DNA of 33,093 nt from MGIIa-K1 sp964577145 (GCA_964577145.1 CAZNXM010000020.1:1-33093), one strand, 5' to 3'; shown: positions 24,412-32,967, numbered from the stretch's first letter. Program-made: numbers and translations. Notes: a model not told the origin generated them from the sequence alone.

Positions 24412-25572
24412 TTACTCACTTCGAGTGAAAGAGGATTCAACTAATCCCCAAACGCGTTGCCAAGGTACGATGAACCTCAATAACGCCATTACTCCAAGGA
24501 AAAGTAATGCAGAAATGACCAATCCATATGTTAAGGTCAATTCAATCGATTCACCAACTTGTGCTGCCCATTGACTGCCGGTGATTCCACTTACAACATC
24601 GAGAAGAACCGCGTGGAATCCTAATGCGATCATAGTAGCAATTACAGTCAGGGATAGGAAGACTCCAGTATGGCGCAAATGGCCATTCAGAACATTGTCC
24701 ATTTGAGCAACATACTCTGGATCTCTCTTACAAGATTCAGGAAGTCGGTATGCATATTCTAGGTGGCGAATTACTCCAAATGCAGATTCTTGGAAAATCA
24801 TCATGAGACATGCGATTAAAATCAATGAAAATTGTTGAGACGTAACCAAATCGAATCCGAATAGGCCAATCGTTGGTTCTGAAACAATTATCTCAAGAGA
24901 TGTCAACTTTGCACCATAAGAGCCGAGTTGTGCTTTGATTAGCGGGAAGGTGAGGATAGCGTGAATTCCGAGGAAAAGAAGTGAGAAGCCAATTGCCCAT
25001 GCAACACCACGTCGTGAGAGTCCCCATATTCCTTTGATACCAGTAATAATTGGCAAGAGATAGAATGCCATAATTATCATTGAAAGCATCATCAATAACG
25101 GCCATTCCAATGTGCGTAGTACATCATTTCCAGGCGCTGCCCATCCACTGCTAACTAATTGCCAAACATATCCCATTACGAATCGTCCTGCGAGTAAGAC
25201 AATCATTGTGATAATGAATCCTAATTTCACCCTCTGCTGAATCTTTGGCGTTTGGAATGCGAGTAATGCCATTAGCCCCCCAAGGCCGATTCCAAGAAAG
25301 ATTGGCACGTAGAAACGAGCGAGTCCCTCTCTTTCTGCACCTGTCATCCAATCAGCCAAAGGAAGCTCTGTTCCAATCAAAGATTCTAGTTGAGCGAATA
25401 ATTGGGTATGGTCAATGCTGCCCACAACATAAGTTGAGACGATTTCCATGTACATCCACACTAATGCGATAGTAGCGAGAACTTGAAGTGTGACAATCTG
25501 CCACTGCTTTCTCAAAACTCTGAGGTGCAGAGACCTTGCGCCTTCTGCTTGTGGTGAGACTTCATCTGCCAT
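24412..25572 (-). CDS. Eight-helix membrane protein of DUF58 operon
   Basis: A 386-residue protein of unknown family with about eight hydrophobic helices, for example IVTLQVLATIALVWMYMEIV, LLMMLSMIIMAFYLLPIITG and YGLVISALLFLGVMALLRF. A large external loop between helices 1 and 2 carries IDHTQLFAQLESLIG. ATG 25572 follows GAGGTGAT (25578-25585), which overlaps the stop of the DUF58 gene, so translation is probably coupled. It closes a three-gene operon with DUF58 and DUF4350-like proteins. Transporter and scaffold roles are both possible. Confidence 0.8.
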   Translation of the reverse strand: MADEVSPQAEGARSLHLRVLRKQWQIVTLQVLATIALVWMYMEIVSTYVVGSIDHTQLFAQLESLIGTELPLADWMTGAEREGLARFYVPIFLGIGLGGLMALLAFQTPKIQQRVKLGFIITMIVLLAGRFVMGYVWQLVSSGWAAPGNDVLRTLEWPLLMMLSMIIMAFYLLPIITGIKGIWGLSRRGVAWAIGFSLLFLGIHAILTFPLIKAQLGSYGAKLTSLEIIVSEPTIGLFGFDLVTSQQFSLILIACLMMIFQESAFGVIRHLEYAYRLPESCKRDPEYVAQMDNVLNGHLRHTGVFLSLTVIATMIALGFHAVLLDVVSGITGSQWAAQVGESIELTLTYGLVISALLFLGVMALLRFIVPWQRVWGLVESSFTRSE

Positions 25573-25583
25573 TCATCATCACC

Positions 25584-26837
25584 TCAGAATCCCCTAACCT
25601 GTAACAAAGCCTGTGACAGGTCCATATCTGGCATCCAATCGATTACTGAACTGCCGAAGCCGGCAAGACTTGTCAATCGATTTTGCCTCTCAAGTTTCAA
25701 TACCTCATACGACATCCTTGGGATGCGGCTTACAAGGCGTTCGAAATCAATACTCGAAGGAGAGAGAACTGTAACTTCATGTCCACGGCCAACAAGGTCT
25801 CTAACCGCCGCTGGCACAGTACCATCACCTTCACAACTCGAAATCACGAATACTGGACTACCTCTACTGAACCTCGCTGCTAGACTATTTGTTACTGCTT
25901 GGAGAGGCATTGTACCTTGTGGAGCTACTCCAGCAAGGGAACTTAGAATCTTGAAATATTGCTTATCCCCAGTATCCGGTGGTAAGAAGGATAATTTCTC
26001 ATCATAGATTGTGAGTGATACCGAATCTCGACGTTTGATGAAGAAACTCGCAAGACTAGCAGCAGCAACGGTTCCCATTTCTAATGGATTCTTCAACACG
26101 GTACCAATTCGTGCAATATCTCTGCTATCGAGAATGATGTATAGGTCGGTTACTGCATCGCGACATTTCTCGTTAATCATCAGTTCACCAGTACGAGCAA
26201 ATGCCTTCCAATTGATGTTCTTGAATGGATCGCCAGGAACATATTCTCGCAAGGAGTAGAATTCTGTTCCCGGCCCTGGAGTTCGCAAAGTCGTAGCGCC
26301 AGTATACATCTTTGCTGTGCGACTTCGAATGAATGCCTCTTCAACATCACGAATTTGTGGGAAGATGATGATATCGGAATGATGGTCGACAAACATCTCA
26401 TCTACACTGAGATTGAATGTATTTCGATAACGCAAAGATACCGGGCCAATCGAATAATGTCCTCTTAGAGGGCAACGTAGCACATAGCGAACCCGTGCGC
26501 TCTCACCAGGTGCTAAATTCAGTCGCATTTGATTGAGGCCACTCCTCAACTTCATTTCGTGTGGAATGTTGTCATAGACCTCTACTTGTTGAGTGCGACG
26601 TTTTGATCGGTTGGTCACCAATAATTCCACGTAGAGGTCGTCGCCTTTGTACAAGTTATCTGCGGACAAAGTTCTCTGAACTTCTACATCTCCGTGGCCA
26701 CTAACCCAAGAGTTGACTACAATGAATGCGATGAAAGCTATTCCTAGAATCATCATCTGATGGTTGGAAATCATCATGCCGATAAGAATCAGCGCAATGC
26801 CTCCAGAGAAAGTGAATGCAGCCTTTCGTGTCCACAT
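25584..26837 (-). CDS. DUF58 family protein
   Basis: A 417-residue protein with two N-terminal hydrophobic helices (FSGGIALILIGMMIS, MMILGIAFIAFIVVNSWV). A beta-rich domain (VQRTLSADNLYKGDDLYVELLVTNRS) follows, then the diagnostic DUF58 core: GPGTEFYSLREYVPGDPFKNINWKAFAR. A vWA-like end (DLYIILDSRDIAR) carries a partial metal-site pattern. DUF58 proteins are usually encoded with MoxR AAA ATPases and are linked to assembly or maturation of complexes at the membrane. No MoxR gene is adjacent here. GAGGTGA (26844-26850) precedes ATG 26837 and overlaps the upstream gene's stop. Confidence 0.92.
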   Translation of the reverse strand: MWTRKAAFTFSGGIALILIGMMISNHQMMILGIAFIAFIVVNSWVSGHGDVEVQRTLSADNLYKGDDLYVELLVTNRSKRRTQQVEVYDNIPHEMKLRSGLNQMRLNLAPGESARVRYVLRCPLRGHYSIGPVSLRYRNTFNLSVDEMFVDHHSDIIIFPQIRDVEEAFIRSRTAKMYTGATTLRTPGPGTEFYSLREYVPGDPFKNINWKAFARTGELMINEKCRDAVTDLYIILDSRDIARIGTVLKNPLEMGTVAAASLASFFIKRRDSVSLTIYDEKLSFLPPDTGDKQYFKILSSLAGVAPQGTMPLQAVTNSLAARFSRGSPVFVISSCEGDGTVPAAVRDLVGRGHEVTVLSPSSIDFERLVSRIPRMSYEVLKLERQNRLTSLAGFGSSVIDWMPDMDLSQALLQVRGF

Positions 26838-26843
26838 CTTAGT

Positions 26844-26850
26844 TCACCTC
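26844..26850 (-). promoter_or_regulatory. GAGGTGA coupling site, DUF58 gene
   Basis: Minus-strand GAGGTGA complements the 16S rRNA 3' end. It overlaps the stop codon of the DUF4350-like gene and sits six bases before ATG 26837. The same motif occurs at 25578-25585 and 28464-28470 before the operon's other two genes. Confidence 0.65.
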
Positions 26851-28459
26851 ATGTCCTCCCCCAGACCTTGATGCGCTTCACGATAGCAACGGTCTGTTCA
26901 AGCGAATACTTTCTATTTTCAAAAACGAATTTCACTAGTACAGGGTCATTTATCATCCCCTGTAATTCTCTAGCAGGTAAGGAATCGAATTCCTCACGAG
27001 TCAATCCATTTTGATTTCGTACCTTTGAAAGGAAAACCTGCTTGATTTTGTTACCTTTAGCATAGTACGCATATCGATTAGCATCACCAAATCCATAGTA
27101 GATGATACTGAAAACGTGACGCCACGGTTCGGGATCCTTCTTCTTGAGAAGTACTCCTTCAAATGTGATGAATAGAATGAGGAATAATAGTAGCATTGCT
27201 AATCCTTCACCGGTAAAATATACCAAGAGGAAATAGACGGTATTGTAGGATTCACTTGCAACACTTGGTTGGATATGACGACTCTCGTCGAATATGACAA
27301 GAGCATTTGGTGCCATTTCAGGAAGTAGGTTGGTTTCTGGGTCCATCAATGAGTCACTAATGTAATCCAATGCCCACTTGCGGTTGTCATTGTCTGGAAT
27401 AGTTTTGTTTGGCTCTCCACTTGAGTGGTAGTCTCCTGCATTATACCCTTCATAATCGTATAATGCATTAATCAACGCACTACCATCGCCGATGAAAGTA
27501 ATTCGGCCACCATCTTGTGGATTACAATCTTGGCTAGCACATACTTCGATTGAGAGATTGAATTGTCCCCAGAGGTCTGGAGTTTCACTTGTTTGCTCTT
27601 CACCAACCCAGATTTCACCATCGCCATTGACATCAATGGTCGCCTCGGCCGAAGTTACCGAACGTATCTCGGTTGTTGGGAAACCTGAGTTACCAGGGAG
27701 TAAATCAATTCCAGTTATCTTGTTGAGTAGCAATTGGTAACCTGCATCGTATTGTATTGTGCCGTCTTTCCAATGCTGTGCGCAAACACCTGCATCAGAT
27801 AGAGCTACAACGGTTCCATTGAATTCTTGACAAGGGTGAGCGCCTCCATCATCACCGCTCCATCGGCTATGCTGAGTTACAGTTGTTGGGTCGATTGCAA
27901 CCCCGTCCATTCCACATGGGGCTTCTTGCACACACATCCAGATGTAGTTGTAATCCAACTCAGTTACATAGACTGTGTCGTAAAGTTGGACCCCTTTGAA
28001 TCGAACTCCGAAGGCCTCGGCAATTGAAGATGAATAACCAAAGTCATCCATAACCAAAACATCGCCGCCAGCAATTACGAATTCCCTAATTGCATCGACT
28101 TCTGAAGGCGTATATCCATCCTCGCTTGCAAAGGTAAGGAAACCTTCGCTAGAAAACTGAGGCAAGGAAATTGTATCCCTTTCAACTCCTGCGACGATAA
28201 AAGTGGTATTGCTGGGATCTTCAATATCGGCAAGAAGCAACGGTGAGGAAACAAGTGATTTGGTTTCTACTCCCATCTCATTGATATCACTCTTGAATGC
28301 AGACATGTCATTCCAGTCATCTCCATAAGCAGACTGCCCAGAGGTATTGCCTACATTGATGATGTTTGAGATGATGGTTGAGAGTAAGATTACGAGGACA
28401 AACCAGAATGCCGCCTGCAAAGCGACTCTCTTCCGATTTATGCGACCCGGCCCCTCCAT
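26849..28459 (-). CDS. DUF4350-like membrane protein
   Basis: A 536-residue protein with one N-terminal helix (LQAAFWFVLVILLSTIISNII), an external domain, and a second helix (GLAMLLLFLILFITFEGVLL) before a basic cytoplasmic tail. The external part has the DUF4350/GATase-like pattern: YTPSEVDAIREFVIAGGDVLVMDDF, then SIAEAFGVRF. This matches proteins commonly found with DUF58. A mid-region Asp-rich phrase (DVNGDGEIWVGEE) resembles an EF-hand/dockerin calcium loop. ATG 28459 follows GAGGTGAGGA and is preferred over ATG 28489. It is the first gene of the three-gene operon, 81 bases after the PRC-barrel gene. Confidence 0.78.
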   Translation of the reverse strand: MEGPGRINRKRVALQAAFWFVLVILLSTIISNIINVGNTSGQSAYGDDWNDMSAFKSDINEMGVETKSLVSSPLLLADIEDPSNTTFIVAGVERDTISLPQFSSEGFLTFASEDGYTPSEVDAIREFVIAGGDVLVMDDFGYSSSIAEAFGVRFKGVQLYDTVYVTELDYNYIWMCVQEAPCGMDGVAIDPTTVTQHSRWSGDDGGAHPCQEFNGTVVALSDAGVCAQHWKDGTIQYDAGYQLLLNKITGIDLLPGNSGFPTTEIRSVTSAEATIDVNGDGEIWVGEEQTSETPDLWGQFNLSIEVCASQDCNPQDGGRITFIGDGSALINALYDYEGYNAGDYHSSGEPNKTIPDNDNRKWALDYISDSLMDPETNLLPEMAPNALVIFDESRHIQPSVASESYNTVYFLLVYFTGEGLAMLLLFLILFITFEGVLLKKKDPEPWRHVFSIIYYGFGDANRYAYYAKGNKIKQVFLSKVRNQNGLTREEFDSLPARELQGMINDPVLVKFVFENRKYSLEQTVAIVKRIKVWGRT

Positions 28460-28463
28460 TTCC

Positions 28464-28470
28464 TCACCTC
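28464..28470 (-). promoter_or_regulatory. GAGGTGA site deciding DUF4350 start
   Basis: Minus-strand GAGGTGA lies four bases before ATG 28459. It sits inside the longer frame starting at 28489, so it indicates the shorter product. Confidence 0.6.
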
Positions 28471-28540
28471 TAGTACGAATATCAGACATGGACGCTTTAC
28501 TTTCGGTTTAGAAGGTGTCGCAATGGTGATATGAAAATGC

Positions 28541-28780
28541 TCACCGCCTCAAGTGGATTCTACCTGCCATTTGAGATACTTCGTCCATCGGAACTTTGCA
28601 CATTCCGTTTTCCATAGGCCAAGGCAATTTGGAAGTGTCGATATCGTTTGCAACATCGACAATTAATTCGATAATCTGACCGGAGCGCACATCGATAACA
28701 ATGTCTTCGAGATGGCCGAAGAGTTCGCCATTGTTGTCAACAACTTGACGGGTCAGAAATTCGCTACCAAAACTCGCCAT
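28541..28780 (-). CDS. PRC-barrel domain protein
   Basis: A 79-residue single-domain PRC-barrel protein: FLTRQVVDNNGELFGHLEDIVIDVRSG is the typical strand pair, followed by IIELIVDVA and a final VPMDEV strand. In haloarchaea small PRC-barrel proteins (CdpB) link SepF to the FtsZ ring; others act in RNA metabolism. The role here is therefore open. ATG 28780 fits the domain start; an upstream frame from 28828 would run through the stem-loop at 28788-28809. It lies after cdc48 on the same strand. Confidence 0.85.
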   Translation of the reverse strand: MASFGSEFLTRQVVDNNGELFGHLEDIVIDVRSGQIIELIVDVANDIDTSKLPWPMENGMCKVPMDEVSQMAGRIHLRR

Positions 28781-28787
28781 TCGTCTT

Positions 28788-28809
28788 CGCCCCCCTGTAA
28801 AGGGGGGCG
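28788..28809 (-). promoter_or_regulatory. Nine-base-pair G/C stem-loop before PRC-barrel gene
   Basis: Plus-strand arms CGCCCCCCT and AGGGGGGCG enclose a four-base loop GTAA, ending seven bases before ATG 28780. It is the strongest stem-loop in the window. On the minus strand the 3' arm's G-run could also act as, or mask, the ribosome-binding site. A weaker stem (CTTGAA/TTCAAG, 28819-28839) lies just after the cdc48 stop. A processing or attenuation site between the two genes is plausible. Confidence 0.55.
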
Positions 28810-28845
28810 TATCAAAGCCTTGAAACAACCGGCTTCAAGTTAGTA

Positions 28846-31077
28846 TTACATCGACTCCATTCCAAAGCCAGAATCTCTTGTTCTTTTGATATTGGAAAGA
28901 CCTGAAACAAGGCGCTCTTCCATCTTGTTGTAATACTCGAGCATATCAGGCGTAACCGTTGGACGCACACGAGATATCGCTTCCTCAAAGTGGCCCTTTG
29001 TGACCTTCTTTTTGTTAGCCCGCATTGCGATTAATGCAGCCTCTCTACAAACCGATTCAATATCGGCTCCGGTGAAGCCCTCCATATTTCCGAGGATATC
29101 CTTGAATGAAAATTTGGACAAAGGCATATCTGCGGTGTGAATTGACATGATTGTTTCACGCGCTTCCTTATCCGGTGGCGGCACGTGTAGAACTCTTTCA
29201 AAGCGACCACTGCGCAATAATGCAGGGTCGATCATCTCTGGGCGATTTGTTGCGGCAACGATAATCACTCCATCCATACTCTCAACACCATCCATACTCG
29301 CTAGTAATTGATTTACCACTCGATTTGCAACATCGGAACCACCTGTTGAAGAATTCGAGGAACGCATACTTGCAATTGACTCAAATTCATCGAGGAAGAT
29401 GATGCTTGGATTGGATTGTTTAGCCTTCTTGAAAATCTCACGAATTGCCCGTTCGGATTCCCCGACCCATTTCGAAATTAATTCAGGCCCCTTAATCGAA
29501 ATGAAATTGGCTTTTGCTTCATTGGCAATAGCTTTCGCCAATAGGGTCTTTCCAGTTCCTGGTGCGCCGAATAGTACGATACCTCGTGGTGGTTTAATTC
29601 CAAAGTGATCAAAGAGTTCAGGCTTGGTTAATGGCCATTCAACACTCTCTTTGAGGCGGTCCTTGATTTCTGTTAATCCACCGACACTATCCCAAGAAGT
29701 ATCTGGAATTTCGACATAAATTTCACGAAGTGCACTTGGCTCAATTTCGCGAATCGCCTGACGGAAATCATTCATGTTGACTTCCATCTTCTCCAGAACT
29801 TCTGGAGGGATTGTATCTTCTTCAAGATCTATTTCTGGTAGATATCGGCGCAAAGCCTTCATCGCGCTCTCTCTAACCAAAGCAGCCAAATCAGCTCCTA
29901 CAAATCCATAGGAATTCTCCAATACCCACTCCATATCAAAATCATCAGCAATTGGCATTTGGCGAATGTGAACCTCGAGAATCTCTTGGCGGCCATTACG
30001 GTCGGGAACTCCTATCTCGATTTCTCTATCAAATCGTCCTGGTCTCCTCAATGCGGGGTCCATTGCATCTCTTCGGTTGGTGGCTCCGATGACAATGACA
30101 TTGTCACGCCCTTGCATCCCATCCATAAGAGTGAGCATTTGAGCAACGACACGACGTTCGACTTCGCCGCTAACATCCTCACGCTTTGGGCAAATTGAAT
30201 CTATTTCATCAACGAAGACAATCGCAGGAGCGTTATTTGCTGCTTCATCGAAAATTTCACGAAGTTGCTTCTCGGATTCACCATAATACTTCGAGATAAT
30301 CTCAGGTCCGTTGATAGAAGTGAAATGAGCATTAGTCTCGGTTGCTACTGCCTTTGCAATCATGGTCTTTCCAGTACCTGGTGGGCCGTGCAGTAGAACA
30401 CCTTTCGGTGGATCAATTCCTAGGCGACGGAATAATTCAGGGTGCTTTAGTGGAAGTTCAATCATTTCTCTAACTTTCAGTAATTGGTTACCAATACCGC
30501 CGATGTCCTCGTAAGTTATTCCTTGAGATTGACCGGCATCAGCATCATCAATGGCTTCATCCTTGATGACAATATCAGTATCGGAATTTACCTGAACGAT
30601 TCCTTTTGGTGTCGTTTGAATAACTGCGAAAGGTAGTGCCTCGGCAAATAGGGTCATTCCAGGAATAAAAATTCGGTCGCCTGAAACAACTGGTCTCTTG
30701 TTTAGACCACGGCGAGCAAACCCTTCGATTCCGGGACCAAACTTGACCTTCTGCTTATTTGCCATAACTGGAGAAAGTACCAATTTGGTGCAAATCTTTG
30801 CATCGACCTTGGTTACAGTTACCCGGTCACCAAGACTTACTCCTGCGTTTTTGCGGATGATACCATCTACTCTGATGATATCCATTTTGGTATCCTCGGG
30901 ACGGCTACGCCAGTATATTGCAGCCGTGGTTCTATTCTCGCCTTTTATCTCGATAATATCGCCCGGCTTTAGTTCAAGACCGCTCTCTCCACTAATGCGG
31001 GCACGGCCGTGACCAACATCGCTTGGAATCGCTTTAGAAACTCGAAGGGAGATAGAATTAGAATCATCATCTGCCAT
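28846..31077 (-). CDS. cdc48: Cdc48/VAT-type AAA+ ATPase
   Basis: Hexameric unfoldase of the p97/VAT family that feeds substrates to proteolysis or disassembles complexes. The 743-residue protein has an N-terminal double-psi-barrel and four-stranded domain (about 1-185) and two AAA modules. D1 has HGPPGTGKT (Walker A 231-238) and FVDEID (Asp291/Glu292). D2 has GAPGTGKT (504-511) and FLDEFE (Asp563/Glu564). ATNR sensor motifs and arginine-finger regions (RRPGRFDREI, LRSGRFERVL) are present. The C-terminus lacks the HbYX proteasome motif. GGAGGGG (31084-31090) six bases before ATG 31077 decides the start over TTG 31098. It is divergent from the aldehyde dehydrogenase gene. Confidence 0.97.
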   Translation of the reverse strand: MADDDSNSISLRVSKAIPSDVGHGRARISGESGLELKPGDIIEIKGENRTTAAIYWRSRPEDTKMDIIRVDGIIRKNAGVSLGDRVTVTKVDAKICTKLVLSPVMANKQKVKFGPGIEGFARRGLNKRPVVSGDRIFIPGMTLFAEALPFAVIQTTPKGIVQVNSDTDIVIKDEAIDDADAGQSQGITYEDIGGIGNQLLKVREMIELPLKHPELFRRLGIDPPKGVLLHGPPGTGKTMIAKAVATETNAHFTSINGPEIISKYYGESEKQLREIFDEAANNAPAIVFVDEIDSICPKREDVSGEVERRVVAQMLTLMDGMQGRDNVIVIGATNRRDAMDPALRRPGRFDREIEIGVPDRNGRQEILEVHIRQMPIADDFDMEWVLENSYGFVGADLAALVRESAMKALRRYLPEIDLEEDTIPPEVLEKMEVNMNDFRQAIREIEPSALREIYVEIPDTSWDSVGGLTEIKDRLKESVEWPLTKPELFDHFGIKPPRGIVLFGAPGTGKTLLAKAIANEAKANFISIKGPELISKWVGESERAIREIFKKAKQSNPSIIFLDEFESIASMRSSNSSTGGSDVANRVVNQLLASMDGVESMDGVIIVAATNRPEMIDPALLRSGRFERVLHVPPPDKEARETIMSIHTADMPLSKFSFKDILGNMEGFTGADIESVCREAALIAMRANKKKVTKGHFEEAISRVRPTVTPDMLEYYNKMEERLVSGLSNIKRTRDSGFGMESM

Positions 31078-31083
31078 GTTACA

Positions 31084-31090
31084 CCCCTCC
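31084..31090 (-). promoter_or_regulatory. Ribosome-binding site of cdc48
   Basis: Minus-strand GGAGGGG followed by TGTAAC and ATG 31077. It rules in the MADDDSN start. Confidence 0.6.
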
Positions 31091-31114
31091 GGGAACAAAC
31101 TCGCCTTTTCACTG

Positions 31115-31129
31115 CCCCTCTAAAAGGGG
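31115..31129. promoter_or_regulatory. C/G stem-loop with TATA-like core
   Basis: Arms CCCCT and AGGGG flank CTAAA between the divergent cdc48 and aldehyde dehydrogenase genes. On the minus strand the centre reads TTTTAGA, about 45 bases before the cdc48 ATG. It could therefore be a TATA element framed by an inverted repeat. It cannot be a terminator for either neighbour, because both are transcribed away from it. Confidence 0.4.
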
Positions 31130-31188
31130 ATGCATTAGCCAACCTGCTGAAGCGGTGCATTGATGTGAAGAATGCATAACGGCCAGTC

Positions 31189-32817
31189 ATGGCACACGTA
31201 CTAGAGACCGGACTTGAGTTTATGGAAAACAGCAATCCTGACAACTTGCCAAAGGTAAGAGGATTCAATATTATCAATGGTCAGATGAAATTGGCAAGCG
31301 ATGGTAATACTTTCACGAGTCGAAATCCTGGTCTACTCGTTGACGAATTAGGGGAATTTCCTCTTTCTACTCGCGATGATGTCCATGAGGCTATTGCAGC
31401 CGCCCGTGCTGCATTCACTAGTTGGGCAGCCACACCTCCTCCTACTAGAGGTCAGATCATTGGCAACATGGGTCGCCTACTGATGGAAAACAAGGATGCC
31501 ATTGTCGCCCTAGAAACCCGTGAGATTGGAAAGACACTCAAAGAGAGTGCTGGTTCAGTACAGGAAGCGATTGATACCTGTCTCTTCTTCCAGTCCGAAG
31601 GACGCCGACTTTACGGACAGACTGTCAACTCCGAACTACCTGACAAGGAATTGTTCACCTACCGTCGCCCTCTTGGTGTCTGTGGAATCATCAATGCTTG
31701 CAACTTCCCTGCTGCAGTACCATTCTGGAAGATGATACCTGCACTCATATGCGGAAATACCTGCGTTTGGAAAAGCCCGCAGGACGCACCTCTACTATCA
31801 CTTGCTTTGGCCCGTATAATGCATCAGGCTGGACTACCTGATGGAGTTGTAAACCTCGTTCACGGCAAAGGTAGCGGAGCAGGACAGGCTATTGTCGATG
31901 CAGTCGACGAGGGCCTAATCAACAAAATCTCCTTCACTGGTAGCACTGCAGTCGGCAAAGCAATTGGTGAAGTCTGTGGACGAAACCTCGTTTCTTGTTC
32001 ACTCGAACTTGGTGGAAAGAATCCACTAGTGGTAATGCCTTCAGCAGATATCGACAATGCAGTAGAAGGTGCTTACTGGGGTGGATTCGGTACCGCTGGG
32101 CAGCGTTGTACTAGCCTAGGAAACCTAATTCTTCACCAAGACATCTATGATGAATTCATGACTAAACTCATGACAAAGGTCGAAGCTACAATCATCGGTG
32201 ACTCTTCCCGCCACGATGGTGTTCTCTATGGACCAATGCTATCTGAGAAGTACGCACGTGACTTCCTATCCGCTCTTGAGATGGTTGAGGCTGACGGCGC
32301 CAAGAAATTGTGGGGCAATGGGCGCATCGAGTCAGGAAATACGCCAACCAATTTCCAGGGAACTCCTGAAGACGGAGTATACATGTGGCCTCACGTCTAT
32401 GCCGATGTTACTGAGGACATGAATTGCTTCCATGAGGAGGTTTTCGGACCAGCAATTACCATTGTCAAAGCAAATGACTTCGACCATGCCCTACATCTGG
32501 CAAATGCTTCTCCATATGGCCTTTCGTCGGCAATTTACACCAATGACCGTCTTGAAGCATACCGATTCAAGATTGGTATCAAGGCTGGAATGACTGGCAT
32601 TAACAACTCAACAACAGGAGCTGAAGCACACCTACCATTTGGTGGAGTAAAGGGTAGCGGTAACGGTACTCGCGAGTCAGGAATCTGGGTTATCGAAGCA
32701 TACTCATATTGGCACGCAGTTAACGATGAACTCTCGGGTAAACTACAGTTGGCCCAAATGGATGTTGACGAAATCGAAATGATCGAAGCTGAAGTCGATT
32801 ACTCCTCCCTTGCATAA
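31189..32817 (+). CDS. NAD(P)-dependent aldehyde dehydrogenase
   Basis: Oxidises an aldehyde to the acid (or acyl product) with NAD(P). The 542-residue protein has the ALDH fold: NACNFPAAVPFWKM (Asn172), FTGSTAVGKAIG nucleotide motif, general base Glu273 in LELGGKN, nucleophile Cys307 in GQRCTS, and EEVFGPAITIVKA. The GGVKGSGNGTRESG end occurs in semialdehyde-type enzymes of the ALDH superfamily, but the substrate cannot be assigned. The first ATG (31189) is used; ATG 31222 would also keep the domain. It is monocistronic by layout, with palindromes after its stop. Confidence 0.93.
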   Translation: MAHVLETGLEFMENSNPDNLPKVRGFNIINGQMKLASDGNTFTSRNPGLLVDELGEFPLSTRDDVHEAIAAARAAFTSWAATPPPTRGQIIGNMGRLLMENKDAIVALETREIGKTLKESAGSVQEAIDTCLFFQSEGRRLYGQTVNSELPDKELFTYRRPLGVCGIINACNFPAAVPFWKMIPALICGNTCVWKSPQDAPLLSLALARIMHQAGLPDGVVNLVHGKGSGAGQAIVDAVDEGLINKISFTGSTAVGKAIGEVCGRNLVSCSLELGGKNPLVVMPSADIDNAVEGAYWGGFGTAGQRCTSLGNLILHQDIYDEFMTKLMTKVEATIIGDSSRHDGVLYGPMLSEKYARDFLSALEMVEADGAKKLWGNGRIESGNTPTNFQGTPEDGVYMWPHVYADVTEDMNCFHEEVFGPAITIVKANDFDHALHLANASPYGLSSAIYTNDRLEAYRFKIGIKAGMTGINNSTTGAEAHLPFGGVKGSGNGTRESGIWVIEAYSYWHAVNDELSGKLQLAQMDVDEIEMIEAEVDYSSLA

Positions 32818-32823
32818 GGTAAG

Positions 32824-32843
32824 TTGCATGGGTACCCATGCAA
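32824..32843. repeat. Perfect 20-base palindrome
   Basis: TTGCATGGGTACCCATGCAA is perfectly self-complementary, starting six bases after the aldehyde dehydrogenase stop. Its right half plus ACAGG (32835-32848) recurs inverted at 9-22 at the other end of the window. It could be a terminator, a protein-binding site, or part of a dispersed intergenic repeat. Confidence 0.55.
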
Positions 32844-32852
32844 ACAGGGGCA

Positions 32853-32875
32853 TTCGTAAGGGGCCCCCTTGCGAA
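32853..32875. repeat. 23-base near-perfect palindrome
   Basis: Eleven-base arms TTCGTAAGGGG and CCCCTTGCGAA lie around one C, with a single G-T mismatch. It follows the 20-base palindrome by nine bases. In RNA it would form a strong stem, so the pair may terminate or protect the aldehyde dehydrogenase mRNA. No T-run follows directly. Confidence 0.5.
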
Positions 32876-32967
32876 ATTAATGGGAGAAAATAACTAGTTT
32901 TACTATTCAGATTAGGGCTTAAGAACACAATCGTAGCATCTAAATGATTTAGTTCAGAAGGGCCGTT

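Noticed and set aside
28780..28828. Longer PRC-barrel protein starting at 28828
   Set aside because: The extra codons run through the G/C stem-loop and lie outside the domain. ATG 28780 matches the domain start.
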